DNA from: Microbulbifer thermotolerans
GTDB taxonomy: Bacteria > Pseudomonadota > Gammaproteobacteria > Pseudomonadales > Cellvibrionaceae
Assembly (NCBI RefSeq): GCF_900112305.1
Contig: NZ_FOKT01000005.1
Location: forward strand, 248,001-312,000
Length of the DNA stretch: 64,000 bases
Direction of reading: 5' to 3'
Below are positions 26,482 to 35,813 of this stretch, in pieces (positions within the stretch are counted from its first letter, which is position 1; each line of letters starts with the position of its first letter). A program made the position numbers and the translations under genes. The notes under the pieces are model-generated. The model worked only from the letters and a program-made list of their open reading frames with translations, made no database searches and was not told the origin of the DNA.

Positions 26482-27618
26482 TCAGCGCTTGGCGACTTCC
26501 CGCGGGAGCTCACTTCCCCGCATTGCCACCAGCTCCGGTTGCACCGGCATGCCAGGAAAATAAATTTTCTGCAATCCGTTGATTACCACCCGCTCGCCGG
26601 GCCGCAGGCCGCTGCGGATCACAGTCAGGCCGTCCTGCTGTGGTCCGACGACAACCTCGCGGCGCTCGGTGATATTTTTGTCGTTCACCAGATACACATA
26701 GCGTCGATCCTGGTCGGTCAGTACTGCGCGGCTATTCACCAGCATGGCGTGCGCCAACTGTTCCGCGGGCATTTTTACGCGCGCGAATTGCCCGGGCTTG
26801 AAAGTACCTTGTGGGTTCGGGATCACGGCGCGGAATTGGAGGGTGCCGGTGTGGCTGTTCAACTGGTTGTCGATAAAATCCAGCTCGCCGCTGTGTGGGT
26901 AGCCGGCTTCCCCCGCGAGACCGATGCGCACCTGCGGGCGCTGCTCCGGGGTGAAAAAGGTATGGCTGTCGACAAAAGTTCGCTGGTCGCTCTCGAAGTA
27001 AACGTACATTGGGTCCACCGACACCAGTGTGGTCAACAGCGTTTGATCGGCATTGGCAAGGTTGCCGCGGGTGACGAACGCCCGTCCGACCCGCCCGCTG
27101 ATCGGTGCCTCGATAACCGTGTACTGCAGATCCAGGCGGGCATTTTCCAGCGCCGCCTCGGCGGCATTGACCGCTGCGCGAGCGGAATCCCGCGCAGCCA
27201 TCCGTTCGTCGTATTCCTCGCGGGAAATGGCCCGGCTGTTCAGCAGTCGCTCGGCGCGTCCCGCGCGGTTCTCGGCCAGAGTCATTTCGCTGCGCGCGCG
27301 GGCCAGATCCGCCTCGGCGGCGCGCAGTTGGGCGCGGTACGGGCGAGGGTCTATCTCGAAGAGCACATCGCCCCGTTGTACCAGTTCACCCTCATTAAAT
27401 GCGACTTTTTCGATATAACCACTGACCCGGGGCCGCAGCGACACAGTTTCCGGTGCCTCCACCCGCCCGGTGAAGTCCCGCCAGACGGTTGTGGGGGCCG
27501 CTACCACTTGGGCGACATCCACCGCCGGTGCCTTCTGTTGACCGTTCTGTTCACCGCTGCCACATGCCGCCAGTGCCAGTGTCGCCAGTCCCAGCAGTGA
27601 TAATTTCAGTCTTGTCAT
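26482..27618 (-). CDS. RND efflux periplasmic adaptor (MexE-like)
   Basis: A 378-residue membrane-fusion lipoprotein that links the MexF-like transporter to an outer-membrane channel. It has a lipoprotein signal ending LAAC (about residue 19), the beta-barrel/lipoyl half SLRPRVSGYIEKVAFNEGEL, a helical hairpin (about 100-165) and the return lipoyl half APISGRVGRAFVTRG. MexE family features such as FTGRVEAPETV are clear. A GGAG site precedes the ATG. The divergently transcribed AraC-type gene starts 373 bases away, so the region between them should hold promoters for both. Confidence 0.94.
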   Translation of the reverse strand: MTRLKLSLLGLATLALAACGSGEQNGQQKAPAVDVAQVVAAPTTVWRDFTGRVEAPETVSLRPRVSGYIEKVAFNEGELVQRGDVLFEIDPRPYRAQLRAAEADLARARSEMTLAENRAGRAERLLNSRAISREEYDERMAARDSARAAVNAAEAALENARLDLQYTVIEAPISGRVGRAFVTRGNLANADQTLLTTLVSVDPMYVYFESDQRTFVDSHTFFTPEQRPQVRIGLAGEAGYPHSGELDFIDNQLNSHTGTLQFRAVIPNPQGTFKPGQFARVKMPAEQLAHAMLVNSRAVLTDQDRRYVYLVNDKNITERREVVVGPQQDGLTVIRSGLRPGERVVINGLQKIYFPGMPVQPELVAMRGSELPREVAKR

Positions 27619-27829
27619 TGTGTCGTGAGCTCCTTGGATAGGGCAGAATCAAAAACGTCGGAGCGCGAACTCCGGGATGCACACCATAGTTGCGTGGGTT
27701 GACCGGACGGTATTCGGGTACTGCCAACTAATTGCCCGATTCTGCTTTAACGGAAAAATCGGAGCGGGAGAGAAACATCAATATTGTTGTCATTTTTGGT
27801 GAAAGCCGGCATTTTCGCGGCGTTTTTAC

Positions 27830-27886
27830 TTGCAGTAGGTATCTATTGGAACGCTGCACAAGCGGAGCGGTTGCACATTACTGCAA
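27830..27886. promoter_or_regulatory. Inverted repeat in the mexE-like/araC divergent region
   Basis: TTGCAGTA (27830-27837) and its exact complement TACTGCAA (27879-27886) lie 41 bases apart in the 373-base divergent gap; a related TACTGTAA follows near 27900. These could be half-sites for the adjacent AraC-type regulator. A TATACT hexamer at 27936-27941 is a possible minus-10 element for the araC gene. Otherwise the gap shows no gene. Confidence 0.35.
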
Positions 27887-27991
27887 GGTGTTTGCCTAAT
27901 ACTGTAAAAGTCTAAGTCACTTACCCAAATCTCCGTATACTGGCGGCATTGTTTTGCGATGGCGCCCAGACATTGGGCCGGGAGGGGAGGT

Positions 27992-28951
27992 ATGTCGACA
28001 AAGCAAAAACTTTCGGACGTGCACAGTTGGGAACAGGAGCCTGCGCGGCAAAAACTCGCGGCGACAATTTCGCGCTGGATGCCGGCGTCGGGTATGGAAG
28101 AGACGACACTGGAAGGGGTCAGTCTGATCCGCGCGGATTCTGCGACCAGCTGTATGTCGTCAGTATACGAGCCCTCTCTCGGTTTTATCGTTCAAGGGAG
28201 CAAGACACTGCAATTTGGTGACCGGGAGATCGCCTATGGGCCCCTGAGCTATCTGGCCACCTCTGTACATTTGCCGGTGCTGGGGGAAGTCAAGGAGGCA
28301 TCCCCGGAGCAACCGTTTTTCGCGGTCAAGCTGATTATCGACCCTCAGGAAGTGACCGACCTGGTGTTGGAGCTGGGGGATAAGGCACCGGAACTGAAGG
28401 CGGAGTTCAACTGTCCGGAAATTAATTGCGGTATCTGCGTGGCGCAAATGGATTCTGGCATGCTGGACGCGGTCAGTCGCTTGGTGGGGTTGCTGGACAG
28501 TCCTTCGGACGCACCCATATTGGCGCCGCTTGCGCGCAGAGAAATTATCTACCGTGCTCTGATGGGTGAGATGGGGGCACGGATGCGTAAATTTGCCGTG
28601 GTTGACAGTCAGGCCAACCGTATCTCAAGGGTTATCGCGGTGCTCAAGGACCGCTTTACCGAGCCGTTGCGCGTGCGCGATCTCGCCGAGCAGGCGAATA
28701 TGAGCGAGTCTTCTCTATACCACAGTTTCAAGCAGGTCACGCGCATGTCGCCGCTGCAGTTCCAGAAAAAACTGCGCCTGCACGAGGCCCGCCGCCTGAT
28801 GCTGACGGAGGGGCTGGAAGCGGCCTCTGCCAGCTACCGGGTGGGCTACGAGAGCCCGTCTCATTTCAGCCGCGAATACAGCCGTATGTTCGGCGCGCCG
28901 CCGCGCACGGACGTCAACAAGCTGCGCGGCGAGCAGCGAGTGCCCGCCTGA
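27992..28951 (+). CDS. AraC-family transcriptional regulator
   Basis: A 319-residue regulator with an AraC_N-type cupin sensor domain (about residues 20-190, including SLGFIVQGSKTLQFGDREI) and a C-terminal double helix-turn-helix domain (about 215-310, with LRVRDLAEQANMSESSLYHSFK). ATG 27992 has a GGGGAGG site, preferred over an upstream in-frame start at 27959. It is transcribed away from the MexEF-like pump genes and probably controls them; the effector is unknown. Its end converges on the HiPIP gene 20 bases away. Confidence 0.93.
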   Translation: MSTKQKLSDVHSWEQEPARQKLAATISRWMPASGMEETTLEGVSLIRADSATSCMSSVYEPSLGFIVQGSKTLQFGDREIAYGPLSYLATSVHLPVLGEVKEASPEQPFFAVKLIIDPQEVTDLVLELGDKAPELKAEFNCPEINCGICVAQMDSGMLDAVSRLVGLLDSPSDAPILAPLARREIIYRALMGEMGARMRKFAVVDSQANRISRVIAVLKDRFTEPLRVRDLAEQANMSESSLYHSFKQVTRMSPLQFQKKLRLHEARRLMLTEGLEAASASYRVGYESPSHFSREYSRMFGAPPRTDVNKLRGEQRVPA

Positions 28952-28971
28952 GGCCCACGGCACACCGGTGC

Positions 28972-29244
28972 TTAGGACGGTTTGGGAGCGAACAGGCTGC
29001 ACCAGCCGTCCGGACTGATTTTGCCCTCAACCACCTTGCAGGCTTCCGGCGCTTCAAAGAGAATGCAATCGACACACTTTTGCCCGTTTTTCGGCGTGTC
29101 CTGATATTGCACCACTTCTTTCTTCGCCTTGGTCTGCGCCACCGCCCGGTCGGTCGCAATCAGGGCCGCCGGCAGCAGTGCCAGTGAACAGCCGGACAGT
29201 TTGAGAAACTGCCGCCGCGAAATCTTTTGGTAGCGATTGTTCAT
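28972..29244 (-). CDS. High-potential iron-sulfur protein (HiPIP)
   Basis: A 90-residue periplasmic electron carrier. The N-terminus is a Tat signal (SRRQFLK followed by a hydrophobic stretch and AVAQ), as needed for export of a folded [4Fe-4S] protein. The four cluster cysteines appear as CVDC, EAC and GWC in the order expected for HiPIP. Such proteins carry electrons at high potential, for example to terminal oxidases. ATG 29244 has a GAGG site about 8 bases upstream; the ATG at 29262 does not. It seems to be a single gene, with a gap of about 260 bases to the histidine kinase gene. Confidence 0.93.
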   Translation of the reverse strand: MNNRYQKISRRQFLKLSGCSLALLPAALIATDRAVAQTKAKKEVVQYQDTPKNGQKCVDCILFEAPEACKVVEGKISPDGWCSLFAPKPS

Positions 29245-29502
29245 GGCTTTGCCTCGCCGCATCGAAATGGCATTGCTGACTTTCAGACTAGCAGCTCATG
29301 GAAAAAATACTGTGGTCTTTGAATAACCACAAAAGATATTCTGCATGCTGTGGAGAATTGCTCTCGCAATCACCAGCAACCCCGCCACATGCACTTTTCA
29401 TTCCGTTTCGACGTTTTTTGGGCGCCTGTGAATTGGGTGGATCACCAGTTCTATGGACGGTGAAAATAGAAACAAGAATCGCTCGTTTTTTTGTGTTTGC
29501 TT

Positions 29503-30834
29503 TTACTCTGCGGTTTGTGTTTCGGGCCAGGGTAGCCATAGATTGATCTGGATACCGCCCCCCGCACGATTTTGCAATTGAATACGGCCGCCGTGGGCAT
29601 CGATGATTTCCCGGCACAGCGTCAGTCCCAGGCCGACCCCCTGGGGCTTGGTTGAGTAGAAGGGCAGCAGAGCCTGTTGCAGAACCTTTTCACTCATGCC
29701 GTGGCCCCGGTCGCGGATTACCAGCTCCTGGCCGTGCTGATCGACTTTGATCTGCAGTTCCGTGTTCAGGGCGTCGCTGCCGGCCTCGGCGGCATTTTTA
29801 AATAAATTCAGCAGGGCCTGTTCCATCTGCACGGGATCAAAGTAACCGGGCCGATTGGGCAGCTCCCCCTTCAACGTGAAGCCGTGCAGAGGCTTCAGGC
29901 GTTCTACCAACTGTTGCCAGCGAACAGGTTCACGACTGGGCGCGGGTAGTTTCGCAAATCGCGCGTAGCCCTGAGTGAATTCCGTCAGGTGCTGGCAGCG
30001 GTCGGCGATAATATCGAACACCTTTTCCAGTGCCTCCGATTGCCCCGGTTGCCGGATCAGCAGTTTGCCGCTGTGCGCCATTGAGGAAATAGGAGCCAGG
30101 GAGTTGTTGAGTTCGTGGCTGATTAAACGGATGACTTTTTTCCATACTTGCACTTCGGCACGAGTAAGTTCGCGGGTCATTTCGCGGATTACTATCAATT
30201 GGTGCTTTTGCGCATTGAGGACAAAAGAACTGTTGCTGAGGTGTAGTGTGCGTGTTTCACCGTTCTCACTGTAACTGAGGAGACCTTCCTTTTTTTTCTC
30301 TATGGCGTCGGCGAGCTCCTGGGGGCAGTGTGGCAGTAGTCGTTTCACGGTCAGGCCCTGTATGGGTTTTCCGCGATTTAGTAGGTGGCGAGCACCGCTG
30401 TTGGAGTAGATGATATGGTCGCCCTGGTCCACCAGCAGCAGTGCTTGGGGGGAGCTCTGGATCAAAGTATCCAGTAACAATTCCTGCTGGTAGATATGGG
30501 CGCGCTCGCGGCGCAGAATTTCCGCCACTTCGTTGTAGAGTTTAGTCAGATATCCCAGTTGATCATTGCGCCGAGTTACCAGGGAAACTGAGAAGTCGCC
30601 GTCGCGGAAATTGAGCAGGCCGCCTTCGAGTGCTTTCAGCGAGTGGCTGATTGGACCTATGACGAGACGCAGTAACAACAGCACCGTTGGCAGCGCCAGC
30701 AATAGGCCTCCGGTCCAGGCCAGTGGCGTATCGATTCCCTGCTGGATGAGCACAATCGGAATACTTGCACCGATCGCAACTGCCAGTAGGGATATAGCCG
30801 CGATGCGGCCTTCGAGGGACAATTTTTTGGGCAT
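29503..30834 (-). CDS. NtrY-like sensor histidine kinase
   Basis: A 443-residue membrane kinase and last gene of a six-gene operon. Two membrane helices lie near residues 10-32 and 38-60, followed by a HAMP-like segment, a PAS domain (about 120-200), and the kinase core. The phosphorylated histidine is in RLISHELNNSLAPI, the N box in LFKNAAEAG and glycine-rich boxes in RDRGHGM and GVGLGL. The periplasmic part between the helices is only a few residues, so it probably senses a signal at or within the membrane, perhaps through the ABC transporter of the same operon. Its partner is the NtrC-type regulator encoded just upstream. Confidence 0.93.
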   Translation of the reverse strand: MPKKLSLEGRIAAISLLAVAIGASIPIVLIQQGIDTPLAWTGGLLLALPTVLLLLRLVIGPISHSLKALEGGLLNFRDGDFSVSLVTRRNDQLGYLTKLYNEVAEILRRERAHIYQQELLLDTLIQSSPQALLLVDQGDHIIYSNSGARHLLNRGKPIQGLTVKRLLPHCPQELADAIEKKKEGLLSYSENGETRTLHLSNSSFVLNAQKHQLIVIREMTRELTRAEVQVWKKVIRLISHELNNSLAPISSMAHSGKLLIRQPGQSEALEKVFDIIADRCQHLTEFTQGYARFAKLPAPSREPVRWQQLVERLKPLHGFTLKGELPNRPGYFDPVQMEQALLNLFKNAAEAGSDALNTELQIKVDQHGQELVIRDRGHGMSEKVLQQALLPFYSTKPQGVGLGLTLCREIIDAHGGRIQLQNRAGGGIQINLWLPWPETQTAE

Positions 30835-30925
30835 AAGACAGTTTTTGATTTCGCCTGAACTCTGCAGTTGATCCAGGGGGTGTGAAGTATCTTGCTCGTC
30901 AGGGAGAGAATTACTCAGGGGCTCC

Positions 30926-32290
30926 TTAATATGGAATACCGTATTTATCCAGGCGGCGATAGAGTGCCTGCCTGCTCATACCGAGTTCGCGCGCGGCCTG
31001 GGCAATGACACCATTGCAGCTGGCCAATGTCTGCTCCAGAAGCTCGCGGCTCGGTTCGAAGCTGACCTCTACTCTGTCGGATCTATCACTGGTTGGCTGG
31101 GCGGGTAATCCGAGCGTCTGTTCGTCGATGGTATCGGTATTGCAAAGTACCGCGGCGCGCTGCATGGTGTTCTGCAGCTCGCGCACATTGCCCGGCCACC
31201 GGTAGCGCATCAGTGCCGATTGGGCCTGGCGAGATAGCTGCCTGCTTTCGCCGCTGCTTTGATCGAGGAAGCCCCGCGCCAGTGGCAATATATCTTCAGG
31301 GCGCTCACACAAAGGCGGCAGCTTCAATTCGATGACATTCAGGCGGTAGAACAGATCCTGGCGAAAATTGCCCTGGGCTATCTGCTGCGGTAGATCGCTG
31401 TTAGTGGCACTGATTACGCGGACTCTTACTTTGCGGGTTTGGCTGCTTCCCAGGCGCTGGAATTCCCCTGTCTGCAATACCCGCAGTAATTTAACTTGGC
31501 CGCTGGCGGAAAGTTCGCCGATTTCGTCCAGAAACAGGGTGCCGCCATCGGCGGCCTCGAAGCGCCCCTGGCGGGCGCGGTTTCCGGCACCTGTATAGGC
31601 TCCCGCCTCGGCGCCGAAAAGTTCCGCTTCCATCAGCTCTTCCGGCAGGGCACCTACATTGACCTTGATGTAAGGGCCATCCTTGAGAGAAGAGTTGGCT
31701 TGCACGATATCGGCAATCTTCTCTTTGCCGGCGCCGTTGGGACCAGTAATCAGAACCGGCACATCGGCTCTGGCTACTTGTGTGGCCATCTCCAGCAGTT
31801 TCTGCATGGCTTCGCTGCGGTAGATGATGCCCTGCAGGTCGAAATTCTGCCGCAGATGTTCACGCGCCTGCTGCGCCTGTTGCTGTGATTTGCGCTGCTG
31901 TTCCTGGAGTTCACTCAACTCCAGCAGGTTTTTTACCGAGGAGATCAGTTTGTTGTCGTCCCAGGGTTTGCCGATATAGTCGGCAGCTCCCGCCTTAACC
32001 AGTTCCACCGCCATTTCCAGTTGCGTCCAGGCGGTCAATAGTATTACCGGCAGATCTGGGTTTATTTCACGGATTGCGAAAAACAGCTCACGCCCCTCTT
32101 CACCGGAGGTGGTGTCCGCGGTGAAATTCATATCCTGTATCACCAGGCCGATATCTTTGTGTTCGCGCAGCAGTTGCAGTCCCGCCGGCGGTGTGGTCGC
32201 GCTGACGGTTTCAATCCGGTGCAGGGATAACAACAATTCCAGGGCAGAGATGATGCTCGGGTTGTCGTCGATAATCAGGACTTTATCCAT
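30926..32290 (-). CDS. Sigma-54-dependent response regulator (NtrC family)
   Basis: A 454-residue regulator with a receiver domain (about 1-120; phosphorylated Asp in IQDMNF), a AAA+ domain (about 150-380) and a Fis-type helix-turn-helix at the end (AARELGMSRQALYRRLDKYG). The AAA+ part has Walker A GPNGAGKE, the sigma-54 contact loop GAYTGA and Walker B GGTLFLDEIGEL. It should activate sigma-54 promoters, and a near-perfect one lies at 37200-37216 upstream of its own operon, so positive autoregulation is likely. It lies between the permease gene and its kinase. Confidence 0.95.
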   Translation of the reverse strand: MDKVLIIDDNPSIISALELLLSLHRIETVSATTPPAGLQLLREHKDIGLVIQDMNFTADTTSGEEGRELFFAIREINPDLPVILLTAWTQLEMAVELVKAGAADYIGKPWDDNKLISSVKNLLELSELQEQQRKSQQQAQQAREHLRQNFDLQGIIYRSEAMQKLLEMATQVARADVPVLITGPNGAGKEKIADIVQANSSLKDGPYIKVNVGALPEELMEAELFGAEAGAYTGAGNRARQGRFEAADGGTLFLDEIGELSASGQVKLLRVLQTGEFQRLGSSQTRKVRVRVISATNSDLPQQIAQGNFRQDLFYRLNVIELKLPPLCERPEDILPLARGFLDQSSGESRQLSRQAQSALMRYRWPGNVRELQNTMQRAAVLCNTDTIDEQTLGLPAQPTSDRSDRVEVSFEPSRELLEQTLASCNGVIAQAARELGMSRQALYRRLDKYGIPY

Positions 32291-32411
32291 ACCTTTTATT
32301 TTCTGTATCTGTCATGTAGGTACGGGGCGACCGGAAACTGTGGCCGACTTTCGGGAAAGCCGGCTTCTAGTCGTCTCCGGGTGCGCCCGTGGCTTTTGGA
32401 TGAAGCCGGGG

Positions 32412-33629
32412 TCAGACATTGCGTGTCGCTGTCGCCGGTGAAATATTGGCTGCCCGGAGGGCGGGTACCAGGGCGGCAGTCAAGCTGACAATAAGCAGTA
32501 TTAACGCACAGGACAGCATGGTCGGCAATGGCAGCTGCGGTTGGCCGTAGGACTCCACCATCATGCGGTTGGCGATCTGTGCCGCCGCCATACCTAGGGC
32601 AATACCGGCACTGGCGATCATGCCATTTTCCAACAGAAAGTAGCGGCCGATAGCGGCGCGGGTTGCGCCGAGGGCGCGGCGGACACCGATTTGCTTGCGC
32701 CGCTGGTTGATCCAGAAAGTGGTGAGGCCGACGATGCCCAGGGCAATGATAAAGGTGAGCAGCCCTATCACCACTGACAGTACCTTGATCATGGTGTTGT
32801 CGCGGGAGTAGCTTTTGTGCAGAAAGTTTTCAATAGTGTCCATTTCAATAACCCGGTGCGGATCCCGTTGGCTCAGCTTCTCTTCCAGCTGGTTGAATAC
32901 TGAGTCCCGCTGGCCGGGCTCTGTGCGCACCAGATAGCGCATAAACAGGTTGCCCTCGGCAATCAGCATTTCCGGGAAGAATACGGCGTTGCCGGCTTTA
33001 GACCAGTTCACCCAGCCGCCCAGGTTGCGCTCCACTATGCCAATAATTTCGATCGGATGGCTGCTGCGATCGCCGTAGATGTATTTGCCGAGCGCATCGC
33101 CTTCCGGGAAGAGCTTTTCCGCAAACTGCTTGGTGACAATAACTACACTGGATTCACGGTTTTCGGTGAGATCTGCGACCTGAATATCTGACGGATCAAA
33201 GTTGCGTCCGGCAATCAGTTTCATACCCATAGCCTGGATAAATTCCGCACCCACTTGGTAATAGTTGGCCACTTCGCCGCCGGTTTCCTGACTAGGCTGG
33301 TTGTAATAGGCACTGGCAGAACCGCTGCCCGACAGCGGAAAGTGATTGCTGTGAGTGGCCTCTACCACACCGGGGATGGGGCGTATTAGGTCCAGGTCAG
33401 CAGCTACCGCTGTCTGCATATCGTAATTCTGCGACACGGGCTGAAAGTTGACAGTGATAATGTCTTCCACCGCTATGCCGGTAGGGCGTGCGGTTTTTTC
33501 CTTGCGATCACTGATGATAACGCTTGCGTTGCTGACGATGGCCAAAGTTAATGCCAGCTGCAGTGCGATCAGCAGCGCGGCTATCTTATTGCGCCAGAGC
33601 GCGGACAAAATAGGTTTGATTTCCAACAT
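32412..33629 (-). CDS. ABC transporter permease, MacB/FtsX type (second)
   Basis: A 405-residue permease with one N-terminal membrane helix (about 15-38), a large periplasmic domain (MacB_PCD type) and three C-terminal helices, as in MacB and LolC/E proteins. The FtsX block before the last helices reads INQRRKQIGVRRALGATRAAI. It starts 10 bases after the first permease gene and probably pairs with it as a heterodimer. Such transporters do not move substrate through the membrane but transmit force to periplasmic adaptors, typically exporting peptides, lipids or toxins. The substrate is unknown. Confidence 0.92.
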   Translation of the reverse strand: MLEIKPILSALWRNKIAALLIALQLALTLAIVSNASVIISDRKEKTARPTGIAVEDIITVNFQPVSQNYDMQTAVAADLDLIRPIPGVVEATHSNHFPLSGSGSASAYYNQPSQETGGEVANYYQVGAEFIQAMGMKLIAGRNFDPSDIQVADLTENRESSVVIVTKQFAEKLFPEGDALGKYIYGDRSSHPIEIIGIVERNLGGWVNWSKAGNAVFFPEMLIAEGNLFMRYLVRTEPGQRDSVFNQLEEKLSQRDPHRVIEMDTIENFLHKSYSRDNTMIKVLSVVIGLLTFIIALGIVGLTTFWINQRRKQIGVRRALGATRAAIGRYFLLENGMIASAGIALGMAAAQIANRMMVESYGQPQLPLPTMLSCALILLIVSLTAALVPALRAANISPATATRNV

Positions 33630-33639
33630 GGCCAGATCC

Positions 33640-34953
33640 TTATTGGGTTTTCAGGTAAACGGACGGGTTGGTATTACTGATGCGCCAGGCGGGATAGATG
33701 CCGGCGAGCAGGCTTGCGAGAATCGCTAGTCCAATGGCCGCCAGCATCATTACCCAGTCCATGGAGGCGATCTGGTCGAGGCGCCCCATCTGTAATGTGC
33801 GAATCAGGCTTAGCCCCAGCAGCGTCAGCAGAATACCCATGACGCCGCCGATTAGCCCAATGCAGCCGCTTTCGATCAGGTGTTGACTGAAAATGGCTTT
33901 GCGACTGGCACCCAGGGCGCGCCTAACCCCAGCTTCGGGCGCCTTGCGCAGGAATTTTGCCAGCAGCAATGCTACCGCGTTGACCACGCAGACCAGCAGG
34001 AACGCCAGGGATAACCATCCCAATATCCGGTTGTCGTCGCTCAACACTTCGTTGACCACCAGCCATTCCGATGGGCGGGTCAGACCGAATTTCAGCGGAC
34101 GCGGGAAATAGCCCTTGGTCTTTTGGGTCTCGATATAGGCGGCGAGAAAGTTTTCGTAGTCGTGTTTCTTTTTCTCGTTGTCCAACTCCACCCAGTACTG
34201 AACCCACACGTAATGACTGTTGAGGAGGTCTTCATAGTTACTTATATCCTCTGACTTCCAGCCATTAAGATTGCCCCAGGAGTAGATCTGTAGCTGGCGG
34301 TGTAGGCCGAATGGCATATAGATCTCTTCCGAATTTTTGAACGCACCGTTATTAAGGTCGTAAACCTTAGGGGTCGGGTTCCAGTGTTCGATAACGCCTA
34401 CGACAGTGAAGGGTTCTCCGTTCAGGTTAATTGAACGTCCCACGCTATTTTCACCATTGAACAGTTTTTCGTTGGTTTTCTTTGACAAAACCACTTCCCG
34501 GGTTGGATTTTGGTCCGAGCTTTTGTGCCAGGTGTTGCCGTAGATAAAGGGAATATCAAACAGCGCGAAGAAGTCGCGGGTGGTTACCCGGATTTGGGCT
34601 GTAAAGGGGCGCAATTCGCTATTTTCCTGGCTCACGGTGGCGCCCCAGCGGTGCATAGCCACCTGCCGACTGGGAATGTCCGAACGGAGCAGGGCCTGAG
34701 CATCTCGATAAGTGAGCTCCCAGGGCATCTGGGTGTCGTTTTGGTAGGCTTTCTCCGGGGCCCAGCTGTCTAACTGTACAGCGTAGAGCCGGTCATCTTT
34801 ATGTTGCAGGGCATTCTGCGACATCATGTAGTTGAGTGTCAGTGTGGTCATGGACGCGCCCACGCCCACCGCGATGGCGGCGACCATGAGGGCGCTCAAC
34901 ACCGGCGTACCGCGCAAGCTGCGCAGTGCTAGAGAAACGTAGTATCCAAACAT
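33640..34953 (-). CDS. ABC transporter permease, MacB/FtsX type (first)
   Basis: A 437-residue permease of the same fold as the next gene: an N-terminal helix (LALRSLRGTPVLSALMVAAI), a long periplasmic domain and three terminal helices with FLRKAPEAGVRRALGASRKA in the FtsX region. ATG 34953 has a GAGGAG site and gives the family start; the open frame extends far upstream inside the ATPase gene and is not used. The two permeases are clearly related but not near-identical, pointing to a heterodimeric transporter with the ATPase encoded 11 bases upstream. Confidence 0.92.
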   Translation of the reverse strand: MFGYYVSLALRSLRGTPVLSALMVAAIAVGVGASMTTLTLNYMMSQNALQHKDDRLYAVQLDSWAPEKAYQNDTQMPWELTYRDAQALLRSDIPSRQVAMHRWGATVSQENSELRPFTAQIRVTTRDFFALFDIPFIYGNTWHKSSDQNPTREVVLSKKTNEKLFNGENSVGRSINLNGEPFTVVGVIEHWNPTPKVYDLNNGAFKNSEEIYMPFGLHRQLQIYSWGNLNGWKSEDISNYEDLLNSHYVWVQYWVELDNEKKKHDYENFLAAYIETQKTKGYFPRPLKFGLTRPSEWLVVNEVLSDDNRILGWLSLAFLLVCVVNAVALLLAKFLRKAPEAGVRRALGASRKAIFSQHLIESGCIGLIGGVMGILLTLLGLSLIRTLQMGRLDQIASMDWVMMLAAIGLAILASLLAGIYPAWRISNTNPSVYLKTQ

Positions 34954-34964
34954 AGTTTGTCTCC

Positions 34965-35666
34965 TCAGGCAGTCGCGGCTTCGTTGCCAAGCGCGTTTTG
35001 GTGCAGGTCGGATACCTGTCCGTCGACGATCTGAATATTCCGGTGTGCGCGGCGGGCCAGGTCGGGGTCGTGCGTTACCATAACGATGGTGGTGCCCCAC
35101 TCGTTGATAAATTCCAGCAGCTCCATCACCTGGCGGGCCATCAGGGAGTCCAGGTTTCCGGTGGGTTCGTCGGCGAGCAGGAAGCGCGGTTCACCGGCCA
35201 GGGCGCGGGCTATGGCGACACGCTGTTGCTGTCCACCGGACAGCTGCGCCGGCAGGTGTTTTGCCCGGGCGGCGAGCCCTACCTGTTCGAGGGACTTTTC
35301 GATCCGTTTTTTGCGCTCCTTGGCGTTGAATCCGCGGTAGCGCAAGGGGACGTCGATATTGTCGAAAAGATTCAGGTCCGGGATCAGGTTGAAACCCTGG
35401 AAAATAAAGCCGATTTTTTCATTGCGCAGGCGTGAGCGCTCGCGATCATTCAGTCCGCTGACATCTTGTCCATCGAGCAGGTACTGCCCGCCGGTGGGGG
35501 TCTCCAGCAGACCGGCGATATTCAAAAAGGTGGTTTTGCCGGAGCCGCTGGGGCCGGTTACAGAGACGAATTCCCCCTCTGAAACCTCCAGGTTGAAATC
35601 GCGCAGCGCGTGGGTTTCTATGGTGTCGGTGCGGAAGCTTTTGCGGATATTGTGCATTTTCAGCAT
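34965..35666 (-). CDS. ABC transporter ATPase, MacB/LolD type
   Basis: A 233-residue ATPase with all nucleotide-binding motifs: Walker A GPSGSGKTT, Q loop FQGFNL, signature LSGGQQQRVAIARAL, Walker B FLLADEPTGNLD and the switch histidine in MVTHDPDLA. The sequence is of the LolD/MacB class (DEPTGNLDS), which works with FtsX-type permeases. I chose ATG 35666, which matches the family start MLKMHNIRKSF; the frame is open 26 codons further upstream. It belongs to the same operon as the two permeases and the adaptor. Confidence 0.94.
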   Translation of the reverse strand: MLKMHNIRKSFRTDTIETHALRDFNLEVSEGEFVSVTGPSGSGKTTFLNIAGLLETPTGGQYLLDGQDVSGLNDRERSRLRNEKIGFIFQGFNLIPDLNLFDNIDVPLRYRGFNAKERKKRIEKSLEQVGLAARAKHLPAQLSGGQQQRVAIARALAGEPRFLLADEPTGNLDSLMARQVMELLEFINEWGTTIVMVTHDPDLARRAHRNIQIVDGQVSDLHQNALGNEAATA

Positions 35667-35813
35667 GGTAGTTTCCCTATAGTTCTGAGTGTTCGGTGCC
35701 TTGATACGGTTTCGAATATCTTTAGGCTGTTTTGGGGTGGGCAAAACTCTGCGTGCCCATACTTCGAATCTTTCTTTGCCGGAGCCAGCGGGTGGTCTCC
35801 TGCTGTTCTGCCT